From the NCBI GenBank assembly GCA_035565335.1, contig DATMSO010000072.1:1-64000 (forward strand): 64,000 bases of DNA, in the 5' to 3' direction. Below, one piece after another: positions 39,966 to 49,865 of this stretch. The number at the start of each line of letters is the position of its first letter. Position 1 is the stretch's first letter. Below the pieces are notes generated by a model. It ran no database searches, was not told the origin of the DNA, and worked only from the letters and a program-made list of their open reading frames with translations. A program made the position numbers and the translations under genes. The DNA comes from Methylovorus sp035565335 (GTDB lineage: Bacteria > Pseudomonadota > Gammaproteobacteria > Burkholderiales > Methylophilaceae).

Positions 39966-40984
39966 GCGAAGTGTTGTTGCAATCCCAGGGCGTGATGACG
40001 CCTTCTTATGCCACATTGCAGCAGGCCGCAGAGTGGTTCGCGGTGTTGCAAGATGGCGCCTTTGACGCACATGAGCGGGCCGCCTGGCAGGCCTGGCTGG
40101 AGCAGGACAATACGCATCGCATCGCCTGGCAGCAGGTGGAGAGCGTGATGCGTAAATTTCAACAAGTGGAAGATGACGCCGCGCGCCAGACCCTGCGCAC
40201 GATCAGTCAGGGTCGCCGTCGCGCCGTCAAATCCATCATGGCCATCTGCCTGCTGAGTGCGGGCGGCTGGGGCATCGCACGGCAGCCTGCCGTTCAACAA
40301 TGGTCTGGAATTCTTATGGCACAACATACCACCCGCATAGGCGAGCGGCGCCGCATGCAACTGGCGGATGGCAGTACCCTGTGGCTCAACACTGCCAGCG
40401 CCGTCAACATTCATTACAGCAGCAAAGAGCGGCATATCGAACTGGTCGCCGGAGAGATCTGGATACAGACTGCCGCCGACCCCATGCCAGCAGCGCGTCC
40501 TTTCTTTGTCTCCACCCGGCACGGGCAGCTGCAGGCACTCGGCACCCGCTTCAATGTGCTGGATGATGGCCAACGCTCGCATGTCGCCGTGTTTGAAGGC
40601 GCCGTTGCCATTCGTCTTTCCCCGGCTAGTCAGCCCGGCCTGATCGTGCAGGCCGGTGAGCAGAGCAGCTTTGATGGCGTAGCCATTCTGCCCGTTCAAG
40701 CGGCAGACCCGGCGATGGATTCATGGACGCACGGCATGCTGGTGGCGGATAACCTGCCGCTACCGGAATTTATCACCCGTCTGGAACGCTACCGCCGTGG
40801 TCATCTGGGCTTCGATCCTGGCCTGTCGCACTTGCGTATCGTCGGTGCGTTCCCGCTGCAAGATACTGACCACGCGCTGCATCTGCTTGAACAAACCCTG
40901 CCGGTGCGCGTGCATAGGCTGTTGCCCTGGTGGGTGACGCTGGAGCCCGCCGCCATGCCTGTGCAGGCCATGCAGCAAAAATAA
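39962..40984 (+). CDS. FecR-like anti-sigma/sigma regulator
   Basis: 340 residues from GTG 39962, overlapping fecI. Cytoplasmic DUF4880-type N-terminus (AAEWFAVLQDGAFDAHERAAWQAWL), one membrane segment about 82-100, a periplasmic FecR domain (LADGSTLWLNTASAVNIHY; GTRFNVL) and a C-terminal STN-like part. It relays the signal from the receptor's plug/STN domain to FecI. Confidence 0.9.
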   Translation: MSEVLLQSQGVMTPSYATLQQAAEWFAVLQDGAFDAHERAAWQAWLEQDNTHRIAWQQVESVMRKFQQVEDDAARQTLRTISQGRRRAVKSIMAICLLSAGGWGIARQPAVQQWSGILMAQHTTRIGERRRMQLADGSTLWLNTASAVNIHYSSKERHIELVAGEIWIQTAADPMPAARPFFVSTRHGQLQALGTRFNVLDDGQRSHVAVFEGAVAIRLSPASQPGLIVQAGEQSSFDGVAILPVQAADPAMDSWTHGMLVADNLPLPEFITRLERYRRGHLGFDPGLSHLRIVGAFPLQDTDHALHLLEQTLPVRVHRLLPWWVTLEPAAMPVQAMQQK

Positions 40985-41068
40985 GTGGCAACACCTGTTC
41001 CCCTTTTTCGATTTCGATTGGCAATACAGATAGAAGCTTTGCCGAATCAATTTCATAAAGGGGAAATC

Positions 41069-43555
41069 ATGCAACATCATCCAACGCAGATGCGCTTTTT
41101 GCAGAAGCGCATGGTCCAAGCCGTTCAGCTTGCCTTGCTGGCGGTGCCATTAAGCCTTGCCATGCCACACCTCATCAATACCAGCCAGGCTGCCGAGCAG
41201 CAGACGGCCAGCGCCCGGCAATACCAGATACCCGCAGGTTCATTAAGCCGGGTATTGAGCCAGTTCGCCGCCGAGGCGGGAATTGCGCTCTCCGTGGATG
41301 GCGCATTAACCGAAGGGCGCAAGAGTAATGGCCTGCAAGGGCGGTATACCGTTAACGCGGGATTGGCGGCTTTACTTGCTAATACCGGCCTGGAGGCAAC
41401 CGCGCTGAATGATGGCGGCTATACCTTGCGCAAGAGCGAAGTGCAATCCCAGCCCGCAGCCCAATCCGAACAACTGCCCGAGGTGAAAGTCAGTGCGGCG
41501 ACTGAACAGGAAAGTCCGACCGGCCCCGCCAAAGGCTACGTCGCCAAGCGCAGCCTCACCGCGACCAAAACCGATACGGCTGTGATTGAATCGCCCCAAT
41601 CCATTGCGATTGTGACGCGCGAGCAAATGGATATGCAGGGTGTGCAATCAGTGAGCGATGCCTTGCGTTATACCGCAGGCGTGATGGCGGAAGCCAATGG
41701 TCCTGATCCTCGTGCCGATAGCATCTCCATACGCGGTTTTGATTCCAATGGCCGTGATCAATACCGCGATGGCTTACGCTCGTATGCCTTTAATAACCAA
41801 GGCGGTACCGTCATTGAGCCCTACGGACTGGAGCGGGTGGAAATTCTGCGTGGCCCATCCTCCATTCTCTATGGGCAAGGCGGCCCGGGTGGCCTGATTA
41901 ATCTGGTCAGCAAGCGGCCTACTGACAAACCCTTGCATGAGGTGCAAGTGCAGCTCGGCAGTTACGACCGCAAACAGCTGGCAGGGGATTTTGGCGGCTT
42001 GCTGACTGACGACGGTACCTTGTCGTATCGTCTCACGGCGCTGGTGCGGGATAGCGATGCCCAGATTGATCACGTCAAGGATGACCGGGTATTTATTGCC
42101 CCGGCCTTAACCTGGCGTCCCAGCGATTTTACGACATTGACCCTGTTGGCGGATTACCAGAAAAACGAGCGGGGGCAGGGGTATCAAGCCTGGCCACGCG
42201 TCGGGACCCTCTATAGCAGCCCTTACGGCAAAATATCCACCAGCCGCTTTGTCGGCGAGCCCGGGATTGATAAATTCAATCAGGAACGTTACTCGTTGGG
42301 TTATCAGTTCGAACACATCTTTAACGACAATGTGCTGTTCCGCCAGAACCTGCGCTACCAGAACATGAAGAGCACCACGATTTCCACCTACATGACCGGA
42401 CTGCAGAGCGACCAGCGAACCGTGGGACGGTTTTCCGGGGGCAGCTGGGATGATGTGGATAACCTCTCACTCGATAACCATGTCCAAGTGAAATGGGGCC
42501 AGGGCGGGACGGTAGAGCATACGGCGCTGATTGGGCTGGATGCACAGAAAATGAAAAGCCATGTGGATGAAACCTTTGCCACGGTTTCCAGCCTTGATCT
42601 CTATGCTCCGGTCTATGGTACGGCGTCTCCTAATTTCTCTGTTACAGGCGATGCTACCCAGCGTCTGCGCCAGACCGGCATTTACTTGCAGGATCAGATC
42701 AAAGTGGCACAGAAATGGGTGTTTACGCTGGGCGGCCGTCGCGATTGGGCCAGAACCTCTACCAAGGATTATCTGGATGACTCCAACACGGACCATCAGA
42801 ATGACAGCGCCAATACCTGGCGCACCGGTGTCGTTTATCTCGCAGACAATGGCTGGGCGCCTTACGCTAGCTATACCGAATCCTTTTTGCCAGTCATCGG
42901 GCGCACTTCGGATGCGCGAGGTCGCACCCCTTTCAAACCCGAAACCGGCAAGCAATATGAGATCGGCGCACGCTTTCAACCGGCGGGGCAGCGCACCATG
43001 CTGACGTTTTCGCTGTTTGATCTCACTCGCCAGAACGTGACAACCGATGACCCGCTGGATGCGGGCAACAAGTTGATTCAGCGTGGTGAGGTGCAGTCGC
43101 GCGGGTTTGAGGCCGAAGCCAAAACCCAACTCGATAGCGGCCTGGATCTGGTGGCAAGCTATTCCTACACCTTGCTGGAAATCACCAAAAGCAACGACGG
43201 GGTAAAGGGAAATACGCCTTCCGGCGTACCCAAGCACGCTGCTGCATTGTGGGCTAATTATCGTCTGCCGGAGTCGATAGTGGCCGGTCTCACTGTGGGC
43301 GGTGGCTTGCGCTATATCGGCTCTACCTATGGTACGGATGACAATACTTACAAGTTGCCCTCGTACACGCTGGTGGATGCCTCCTTGCATTATGACCTGT
43401 CGACGCTGGGTGATCAGTGGAAGGGCTGGAAGTTTGCCCTGAACGCCAGCAACCTGTTCGACAAAGAGTATGTCGCGACCTGCGGCTACTATGGCGATGG
43501 TTGCAAATGGGGCTACCGCCGCAATGTGCTGGGTACGCTGACGTACAGCTGGTAA
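41069..43555 (+). CDS. TonB-dependent siderophore receptor with STN signalling domain
   Basis: 828 residues from ATG 41069 (AAGGGGAA site 6 bases upstream). Signal peptide, then STN/secretin-like signalling domain (about 55-125: IPAGSLSRVLSQFAAEAGIALSV), linker, plug domain (ESPQSIAIVTREQM; RGPSSILYGQGGPGGLINLVSKRP) and a 22-strand barrel ending in LTYSW. FpvA/FoxA-like, so a hydroxamate or mixed siderophore is possible, but the ligand is not predictable. The STN domain couples it to FecR/FecI. Confidence 0.93.
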   Translation: MQHHPTQMRFLQKRMVQAVQLALLAVPLSLAMPHLINTSQAAEQQTASARQYQIPAGSLSRVLSQFAAEAGIALSVDGALTEGRKSNGLQGRYTVNAGLAALLANTGLEATALNDGGYTLRKSEVQSQPAAQSEQLPEVKVSAATEQESPTGPAKGYVAKRSLTATKTDTAVIESPQSIAIVTREQMDMQGVQSVSDALRYTAGVMAEANGPDPRADSISIRGFDSNGRDQYRDGLRSYAFNNQGGTVIEPYGLERVEILRGPSSILYGQGGPGGLINLVSKRPTDKPLHEVQVQLGSYDRKQLAGDFGGLLTDDGTLSYRLTALVRDSDAQIDHVKDDRVFIAPALTWRPSDFTTLTLLADYQKNERGQGYQAWPRVGTLYSSPYGKISTSRFVGEPGIDKFNQERYSLGYQFEHIFNDNVLFRQNLRYQNMKSTTISTYMTGLQSDQRTVGRFSGGSWDDVDNLSLDNHVQVKWGQGGTVEHTALIGLDAQKMKSHVDETFATVSSLDLYAPVYGTASPNFSVTGDATQRLRQTGIYLQDQIKVAQKWVFTLGGRRDWARTSTKDYLDDSNTDHQNDSANTWRTGVVYLADNGWAPYASYTESFLPVIGRTSDARGRTPFKPETGKQYEIGARFQPAGQRTMLTFSLFDLTRQNVTTDDPLDAGNKLIQRGEVQSRGFEAEAKTQLDSGLDLVASYSYTLLEITKSNDGVKGNTPSGVPKHAAALWANYRLPESIVAGLTVGGGLRYIGSTYGTDDNTYKLPSYTLVDASLHYDLSTLGDQWKGWKFALNASNLFDKEYVATCGYYGDGCKWGYRRNVLGTLTYSW

Positions 43556-44769
43556 TGCGCGCGTATCTGGTTATCTGGCACCGCTGGGTGGGGCTGGCCA
43601 TGGCGCTGTTTCTGGTCATTGCCGGGCTCACCGGTACGGTCATTGCCTTTGAGGATGAAGTCGATGGCTGGCTGAATCCGCATCTGCTGCATCCGGCCTG
43701 GCAAGCGGGTCTGCCTGCGCTGAGCCCAGAGGTGTTGCGCGAGGCAGCGCAGCGACATGCACCTGCTGGCATGCTGGTGGACCAGCTGCTACTGCATGTG
43801 CAACCTGGCGATGCCGCGGTATACCGGCTTAGTCCGGACCCAGGCAAGGCAGGGCTGAGCAGTCCGCCGGTGGCGGATGAGTTGATGGTGCATCCGCAAA
43901 CCGGCGCGCTGCTGGGCATGCGCCTGCGGGGTGATAGTCCATTCCAGCGCACGACCCTGGTGGGTTTTCTCTTCAAGTTGCATTATTCGTTGGCCTTGCC
44001 CGGCAATAGCGGGCGGCTGATATTCGGCATCGTCGCCGTGCTGTGGACATTGGACAGTCTGGTGGCGTTTATTCTGACCCTGCCGCGTCGGCAACAAGTG
44101 GCTAAGGCTTCCTACCTCAGCCGCTGGAAGCCGGCCTGGAGCGTGAAATGGAGCGCAGGCACGACCCGCATCAACTTTGACCTGCATCGCGCGGCGGGCT
44201 TGTGGCTGTGCATGGTGCTGCTGATGTTTGCCTGGTCCAGCGTGATGTTCAATCTGCGCGATCAGATATATCTGCCGGTCATGAAGACCATGCTGCCGTT
44301 TGATCTGTCCTGGCGGGCGGCGCCTCCGCTGCCGGTGCCATTGGGTACAGCGCCTATGCCCTGGCCTGAAGCGCATGCCATGGCGCGCCAGGCCATGCAG
44401 CGCTTTAGCGCAGAGCGCGGCTTGCAGGTTGATTTTGAAGACAGCTTACGGCTGGATCGCCAGCGCGGTCTTTATGCCTATTTTGTTCATAGCAATGTGG
44501 ATCTGCGGCAAGATCAGGGCAATACGGCCATCCTGATCGACGCCAATACTGGGCAGATCAGGGGCTGGTGGATGCCTACCGGCGACCAGGCCGGCAATAC
44601 GTTCAGCAACTGGCTGGGGGCTTTGCATATGGGGCAGGTGTTTGGCTTGCCTTACCGGATTTTTGTCAGCCTGATGGGCTTGGCGCTGGTGGTGGTGTCA
44701 ATCACCGGGGTACTGATCTGGTGGAAAAAACGTCAGGGGCGGCAAACACGACGGCACGTGCGATCCTGA
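43555..44769 (+). CDS. PepSY-domain inner-membrane protein (siderophore-iron reductase-like)
   Basis: 404 residues; ATG 43555 overlaps the receptor stop as TAATG. Four hydrophobic segments (about 10-32, 145-170, 205-228, 370-395) and PepSY-type periplasmic regions; opens with IWHRWVGLAMALFLVIAGLTGTVIAFE. Such proteins follow TonB receptors and are thought to reduce siderophore-bound iron in the periplasm. Histidines near the membrane helices could bind heme, but this was not established. Confidence 0.88.
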   Translation: MRAYLVIWHRWVGLAMALFLVIAGLTGTVIAFEDEVDGWLNPHLLHPAWQAGLPALSPEVLREAAQRHAPAGMLVDQLLLHVQPGDAAVYRLSPDPGKAGLSSPPVADELMVHPQTGALLGMRLRGDSPFQRTTLVGFLFKLHYSLALPGNSGRLIFGIVAVLWTLDSLVAFILTLPRRQQVAKASYLSRWKPAWSVKWSAGTTRINFDLHRAAGLWLCMVLLMFAWSSVMFNLRDQIYLPVMKTMLPFDLSWRAAPPLPVPLGTAPMPWPEAHAMARQAMQRFSAERGLQVDFEDSLRLDRQRGLYAYFVHSNVDLRQDQGNTAILIDANTGQIRGWWMPTGDQAGNTFSNWLGALHMGQVFGLPYRIFVSLMGLALVVVSITGVLIWWKKRQGRQTRRHVRS

Positions 44770-44859
44770 ACATCAGATCACCTGAAACGCACAGCACAGA
44801 GATGTGCGGCCATGATGTATCGTGATGTCACTTGATGTCTCGTCATGGCCAGGCCAATA

Positions 44860-44889
44860 AAAAAGCCGCAGCGTGAGCTGCGGCTTTTT
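44860..44889. terminator. Bidirectional terminator between PepSY gene and acsA
   Basis: AAAAAGCCGCAGC / GCTGCGGCTTTTT with a GTGA loop; T runs on both strands serve the two convergent genes. Confidence 0.9.
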
Positions 44890-44905
44890 CATGTCCTGCG
44901 GATAC

Positions 44906-46867
44906 TTACGAAACAGCCTGTTTAAGCTGATCCAGGATCGCCGGGTTATCCAGCGTGGAAATATCCGAGGTGATTTCCTCGCCCTTGGCCAGCGAGCGCA
45001 GCAAGCGACGCATGATCTTGCCGGAGCGGGTCTTGGGCAGGTTGTCGCCAAAGCGGATTTCATCCGGCTTGGCAATCGGGCCGATTTCCTTGCCTACCCA
45101 GTCACGCAGTTGCGCCACAATCTGCTTCGCTTCGTCGCCTTCGGGGCGGGTGCCTTTCAGCACAACATAAGCGACAATTGATTCGCCCTTGATTTCATGC
45201 GGCTTGCCGACCACGGCGGCTTCTGCCACCAGCGGATGAGCGACCAGGGCAGATTCGATTTCCATGGTGCCCAGACGGTGGCCGGACACATTCAGCACAT
45301 CGTCAATGCGGCCCATGATCCAGAAATAGCCATCGTCGTCGCGGTGGGCGGAGTCTCCGGCCAGGTAAACGCCTTTCAGCTCCTCGGGGAAGTAGGACTT
45401 CTTGAAGCGCTCGGGATCATTCCAGATGGTGCGTATCATCGAAGGCCAGGGTTTCTTGACCACCAGCAAACCGCCGCCAGTGCCTTCGATATGGCTGCCA
45501 TCGTCATTGACGATATCCATCATGATGCCGGGCAGGGGGCGCGTGCAGGAGCCGGGCTTGGCATTGATGGCGCCGGGCAGCGGGGCAATCATGTGCGCGC
45601 CGGTTTCGGTTTGCCACCAGGTGTCGACAATCGGGCAACGCTCGCGGCCCACGGTCTTGTGATACCACATCCAGGCTTCAGGGTTGATGGGCTCACCCAC
45701 CGTGCCCAGCAAGCGCAGGCTGGAGAGATCGTAATTGTTCGGCAGATCGCCCCCCAGCTTGATTAGCGAACGAATGGCCGTAGGCGCGGTGTAGAACACG
45801 CTGACCTTGTGCTTTTCTATCATCTGCCAGAAACGGCCGGCATCAGGGTAAGTCGGCACGCCTTCGAACACCACTTGCGTGCTGCCCAGTGCCAAGGGGC
45901 CATAGGCCACATAGCTGTGGCCGGTAATCCAGCCCACATCGGCCGTGCACCAGAAAATATCCGTGGCTTTATGGTCGAATACCCATTTCATGCTCATGAC
46001 GGCGCCCAGCAGATAGCCGCCGGTGGAGTGCTGCACGCCCTTGGGTTTGCCGGTAGAGCCTGATGTGTAAAGAATGAACAGCGGATGCTCGGCATCGACC
46101 CAGGTTGGCTCACAGTAATCAGATTCGGCGCTTTCCAGCGCATGCCACCACATGTCACGCGCATTCCAGGCAACATCGCCACCGGTGCGCTGGTAGACGA
46201 TCACGCCTGTAACCGCCTCGCAGCCGCCGAAGCCCAGGGCTTCGTCCACAGCGGGCTTCAACGGCATGGCGCGGCCACCGCGCATCTGGCCGTCGGCGGT
46301 AATCACAAGCTTGGCGCCTACATCGGTAATACGCTCATGCAAGCTCTTGGACGAAAAGCCGCCAAACACCACCGAGTGTATGGCACCGATACGGGCACAG
46401 GCCTGCATGGCGACGATGGCTTCCACACTCATGGGCAAATAGATAATGACGCGGTCGCCCTTGTTGATGCCTTGTTTCTTAAGGGCATTGGCAAAGCGGC
46501 ATACGCGCTGGTGCAACTGACGATAGGTGACCGTGGTGACCGTGCCGTCATCTGCTTCAAAAATCAGGGCAGCCTTGTCGCCGCGGGTAGAGAGGTGACG
46601 GTCCAGGCAGTTGTAGGAGGCGTTCAGTGCGCCATCGTGAAACCAGCGATAAAACGGCGCGTTGCTCTCGTCCAGCACGGCGGAGAAAGGCGTGTGCCAA
46701 TCCAGCTCCTTCTGCGCGAGCGCAGCCCAGAAGCCGGGGTAATCCTGCTCGGCCTGCTGGCAGAGGGCGGTGTAGTGTTCGAGACCAGAAATGGTGGCTG
46801 CCTGCTTGAAGGCCTCCGGTGGCGGAAAAACGCGGGTTTCGGTCAGAACGGTTTCAATCGATGACAT
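44906..46867 (-). CDS. acsA: Acetyl-CoA synthetase
   Basis: AMP-forming acetate-CoA ligase. 653 residues, full length; motifs YTSGSTGKPKGVQHSTGG (A3 core), WWQTETGA, and the acetylation-regulated Lys in LPKTRSGKIMRRLLR near the C-terminus. Allows assimilation of acetate, or scavenging. Convergent with the PepSY gene and divergent from glnE, 173 bases between starts. Confidence 0.96.
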   Translation of the reverse strand: MSSIETVLTETRVFPPPEAFKQAATISGLEHYTALCQQAEQDYPGFWAALAQKELDWHTPFSAVLDESNAPFYRWFHDGALNASYNCLDRHLSTRGDKAALIFEADDGTVTTVTYRQLHQRVCRFANALKKQGINKGDRVIIYLPMSVEAIVAMQACARIGAIHSVVFGGFSSKSLHERITDVGAKLVITADGQMRGGRAMPLKPAVDEALGFGGCEAVTGVIVYQRTGGDVAWNARDMWWHALESAESDYCEPTWVDAEHPLFILYTSGSTGKPKGVQHSTGGYLLGAVMSMKWVFDHKATDIFWCTADVGWITGHSYVAYGPLALGSTQVVFEGVPTYPDAGRFWQMIEKHKVSVFYTAPTAIRSLIKLGGDLPNNYDLSSLRLLGTVGEPINPEAWMWYHKTVGRERCPIVDTWWQTETGAHMIAPLPGAINAKPGSCTRPLPGIMMDIVNDDGSHIEGTGGGLLVVKKPWPSMIRTIWNDPERFKKSYFPEELKGVYLAGDSAHRDDDGYFWIMGRIDDVLNVSGHRLGTMEIESALVAHPLVAEAAVVGKPHEIKGESIVAYVVLKGTRPEGDEAKQIVAQLRDWVGKEIGPIAKPDEIRFGDNLPKTRSGKIMRRLLRSLAKGEEITSDISTLDNPAILDQLKQAVS

Positions 46868-47040
46868 TCAGAGATCTCCAGCAAGCACTTATCGTTGTGT
46901 TATCAGTGGCCTGGTGCGGTGCTGGCTTTCCTGCATTGGTTGCCAACCCCAGCCCGGCCTGATTTTGGGTTATTCTTCAACTGTTACAAAAAGTAACGAA
47001 AAAATCTTCCACATAATACCACCAGCCAAGCTGATTTTTG

Positions 47041-49776
47041 ATGCAAACACTCTCGCAAATTCTCTCTGATGAACACGATGGCAGCCAGACGGCACAATGG
47101 GTGCGGCATACCGTGCGTTGCAGCCCATTTTGCCAGCGCCTGTTAACCCGCTACCCGGAGCTGTTGCAGGAGCTGGATGCCGAATTCAAGCTGCCGTGGC
47201 GCGCCGACTACATGCGGCTTTTTCTCGCCAAATGCACGGTGACCGATGAAGCCAGCCTCAAGCATGCCCTGCGTGCCTTGCGCCAGCGCGTGATGTTACG
47301 TGTAATAGCCCGCGATCTGAATGGCCTCGCGGATCTGGATGAGGTGATGCAGACCATGAGTGCCCTGGCCGAAGTGGCGGTGCGCTTTGCCCTGCAGCAT
47401 CTCACGCCTTGGCTGGAAGCCCAATACGGCGTACCCATGGGCGAGCGTGGCGACAAGCAGTCGCTGATCGTGGTGGGCATGGGCAAGCTGGGTGGCTATG
47501 AGCTCAATGTATCGTCGGATATCGACCTGATTTTTGCCTTTGAGCAGGACGGTGAAACCACCGGCGAAAAATCGCTCAGCAATAATGAATTCTTCGCGCG
47601 ACTGGGCAAAAAGCTGATCGCGGCGATTGATGACGTGACCGAAGATGGTTTTGTCTTTCGCATGGACATGCGCTTGCGACCTTATGGCTCGGAAGGGCCG
47701 CTGGCATGCAGCGTGAATTTTCTGGAGGAGTATTACCAGAATCAGGGGAGAGAGTGGGAGCGCTACGCCTGGATCAAAGGCCGGGTCATCGCCGGGCCCG
47801 AGCAGGTGCTGGCCAGCTTGCTGCGGCCGTTTGTTTACCGCAAGTATCTGGACTACGGGGCATTTGCCTCCATGCGTGACCTCAAGGTGCAGATACAGCG
47901 CGATGTGAACCGGCGCGACATGCATGACAACATCAAGCTGGGGCGCGGCGGTATTCGCGAGATTGAATTCATCGCGCAGGTGTTCCAGCTGATACGCGGC
48001 GGGCGCGATGCCAGCCTGCAGATACGCCCAACGTTGGCCGTGTTGCAGCGCCTCAAGGAAAAGCAGATTTTGCCGGAGCGCACAGTACGCGAGCTGAGCG
48101 AGGCCTATGTGTTTCTGCGTGACCTGGAGCATAGGCTGCAATATGTCGAAGATGCGCAGACCCAGGAATTGCCGACGACACCCGAAGCCCAGCAGCGCAT
48201 TGCCACCAGCATGCATTTTGCCCATTGGGATCTCTTGCGCAAGGCGTTGGAAACCCATCGCAGCCTGGTGGAGGTGCACTTCAGCGAGGTGTTCAGCGAT
48301 GTGGCGGTGGGGCGGCAGGATAACAACTTGCAAACCCTCAAGCCCATCAACGACATCTGGCAGGGCGCCGTGCAGGAGGGCGAGGCGCTACGACGCCTGC
48401 GCGAGGCCGGGTATGACGATGCCGAGGATACGCTGCGGCGCCTGAATGCCCTGCATACCGGCAGCCGCTATCGCCATCTGCCTGAGTTGAGTCGCCAGCG
48501 GCTGGATATTCTGATGCCAACGGTGATACAGCTATCCGCCCAGGAAGCGCGTCCACAGGTCACCTTGACCCGGGCGCTGGATCTCTTGGAAAGCATTTGC
48601 CGCCGCGCCAGTTATCTGGCCCTGCTGGCGGAATATCCCGCCGTGCTGAGTCTGCTGGTCAAGCTGGTGGCTGCCAGCCCCTGGCTAGCGCAATACCTGA
48701 CCCAGCATCCCATTCTGCTGGATGAGCTGCTGGATACCCGAAGCCTGTATGCCGAGCCGGATTTTGACGCCATGCGCGAGGATCTGCATCGGCGCCTGGC
48801 CGAGGTGGAAGGCGATGTTGAACGGCAGATGGATACCATGCGCCACTTCAAGCATGCCGCTGTTTTCCGCTTTGCGGCGCAGGATATTGCCGGCGAATTG
48901 CCGCTGCAAACCCTGTCGGATTACCTGAGCGCGCTGGCGAATCTGGTGCTGCAGTCCACCATGGAAACCATCTGGCCCACCTTACGCGGCAAGCACCGTG
49001 AAACGCCGAAGTTTGCCATTATCGGCTATGGCAAGCTGGGCGGGCGTGAGCTGGGCTATGCCTCCGATCTGGACATTATTTTTCTGTATGACGACGACGC
49101 ACCGGAAGCCCGCGATACCTATGCGCGCTTCGGGCAACGCATCAATACCTGGTTGAACAGCCTGACCTCGGCCGGCCTGCTATATGAAACCGATCTGCAG
49201 CTGAGGCCGGATGGCGCCAGTGGTTTGCTGGTCAGTTCGCTGGAAGCATTTGAGGATTATCAGCGCAATAAAGCCTGGGTATGGGAACATCAGGCGCTTA
49301 CGCGCGCCCGCTTTAGCGCGGGCGATGCCGCCATAGGCGCTGCGTTCAGCCGTATACGTGAAGAGGTTATCCGTCAGCCGCGCGATGTCGCCAAACTGCG
49401 CGAGGAGGTGCTCCATATGCGCCGCCGCATGCGCGAGAGCCACAGCGTGCCGGCGGCAGAGTTCGACCTCAAGCAGAGCGAGGGCGGCATTATTGATGTG
49501 GAATTCATGGTGCAGTACCTGGTGCTGGCGCATGCGGCCCAGCATCCGGAGCTGACGGAGAACCTCGGCAATATCAGCCTGCTGGGCAAGCTGGGTGGTA
49601 TAGGGCTGATTGACGTCACGCTGGCGACGGCTGCCGCGGAAGCTTATCGGCGCTATCGCAGTCTGCAGCATGCCAGCCGCCTGCAGGAGCAGACCAAATC
49701 GCGCGTGCCACGCGCTAGCGTAGCGGAAGATGCCGCAGCCGTGTGCAGGCTATGGCAGCAGGTATTTGGCGAATAG
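47041..49776 (+). CDS. glnE: Glutamine synthetase adenylyltransferase/removase
   Basis: Bifunctional enzyme that adenylylates and deadenylylates glutamine synthetase. 911 residues with two nucleotidyltransferase domains: the first motif GMGKLGGYELNVSSDIDL near 147 (removase), the second GYGKLGGRELGYASDLDI near 662 (transferase), each followed by a GlnD-UR-like helical domain. Start ATG 47041 is used; TTG 47038 immediately before it is also in frame. Confidence 0.95.
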   Translation: MQTLSQILSDEHDGSQTAQWVRHTVRCSPFCQRLLTRYPELLQELDAEFKLPWRADYMRLFLAKCTVTDEASLKHALRALRQRVMLRVIARDLNGLADLDEVMQTMSALAEVAVRFALQHLTPWLEAQYGVPMGERGDKQSLIVVGMGKLGGYELNVSSDIDLIFAFEQDGETTGEKSLSNNEFFARLGKKLIAAIDDVTEDGFVFRMDMRLRPYGSEGPLACSVNFLEEYYQNQGREWERYAWIKGRVIAGPEQVLASLLRPFVYRKYLDYGAFASMRDLKVQIQRDVNRRDMHDNIKLGRGGIREIEFIAQVFQLIRGGRDASLQIRPTLAVLQRLKEKQILPERTVRELSEAYVFLRDLEHRLQYVEDAQTQELPTTPEAQQRIATSMHFAHWDLLRKALETHRSLVEVHFSEVFSDVAVGRQDNNLQTLKPINDIWQGAVQEGEALRRLREAGYDDAEDTLRRLNALHTGSRYRHLPELSRQRLDILMPTVIQLSAQEARPQVTLTRALDLLESICRRASYLALLAEYPAVLSLLVKLVAASPWLAQYLTQHPILLDELLDTRSLYAEPDFDAMREDLHRRLAEVEGDVERQMDTMRHFKHAAVFRFAAQDIAGELPLQTLSDYLSALANLVLQSTMETIWPTLRGKHRETPKFAIIGYGKLGGRELGYASDLDIIFLYDDDAPEARDTYARFGQRINTWLNSLTSAGLLYETDLQLRPDGASGLLVSSLEAFEDYQRNKAWVWEHQALTRARFSAGDAAIGAAFSRIREEVIRQPRDVAKLREEVLHMRRRMRESHSVPAAEFDLKQSEGGIIDVEFMVQYLVLAHAAQHPELTENLGNISLLGKLGGIGLIDVTLATAAAEAYRRYRSLQHASRLQEQTKSRVPRASVAEDAAAVCRLWQQVFGE

Positions 49777-49780
49777 CAGG

Positions 49781-49823
49781 AAACTATCGGCTCCGCCCGC
49801 GAGGCAGGCAGAGCTGATAGTTT
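49781..49823 (+). repeat. Hairpin after glnE
   Basis: AAACTATCGGCTC (49781-49793) pairs with GAGCTGATAGTTT (49811-49823), one G-T wobble; 17-base loop. It may end glnE and the convergent terC transcript; no long T run. Confidence 0.55.
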
Positions 49824-49865
49824 AGGGTTGATAGGCAGTGCGAGAGGATGGGGCTAATAGCCCAA

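Noticed and set aside
47296..48333. 345-codon minus reading inside glnE
   Set aside because: Fully inside a conserved glnE; no independent support.
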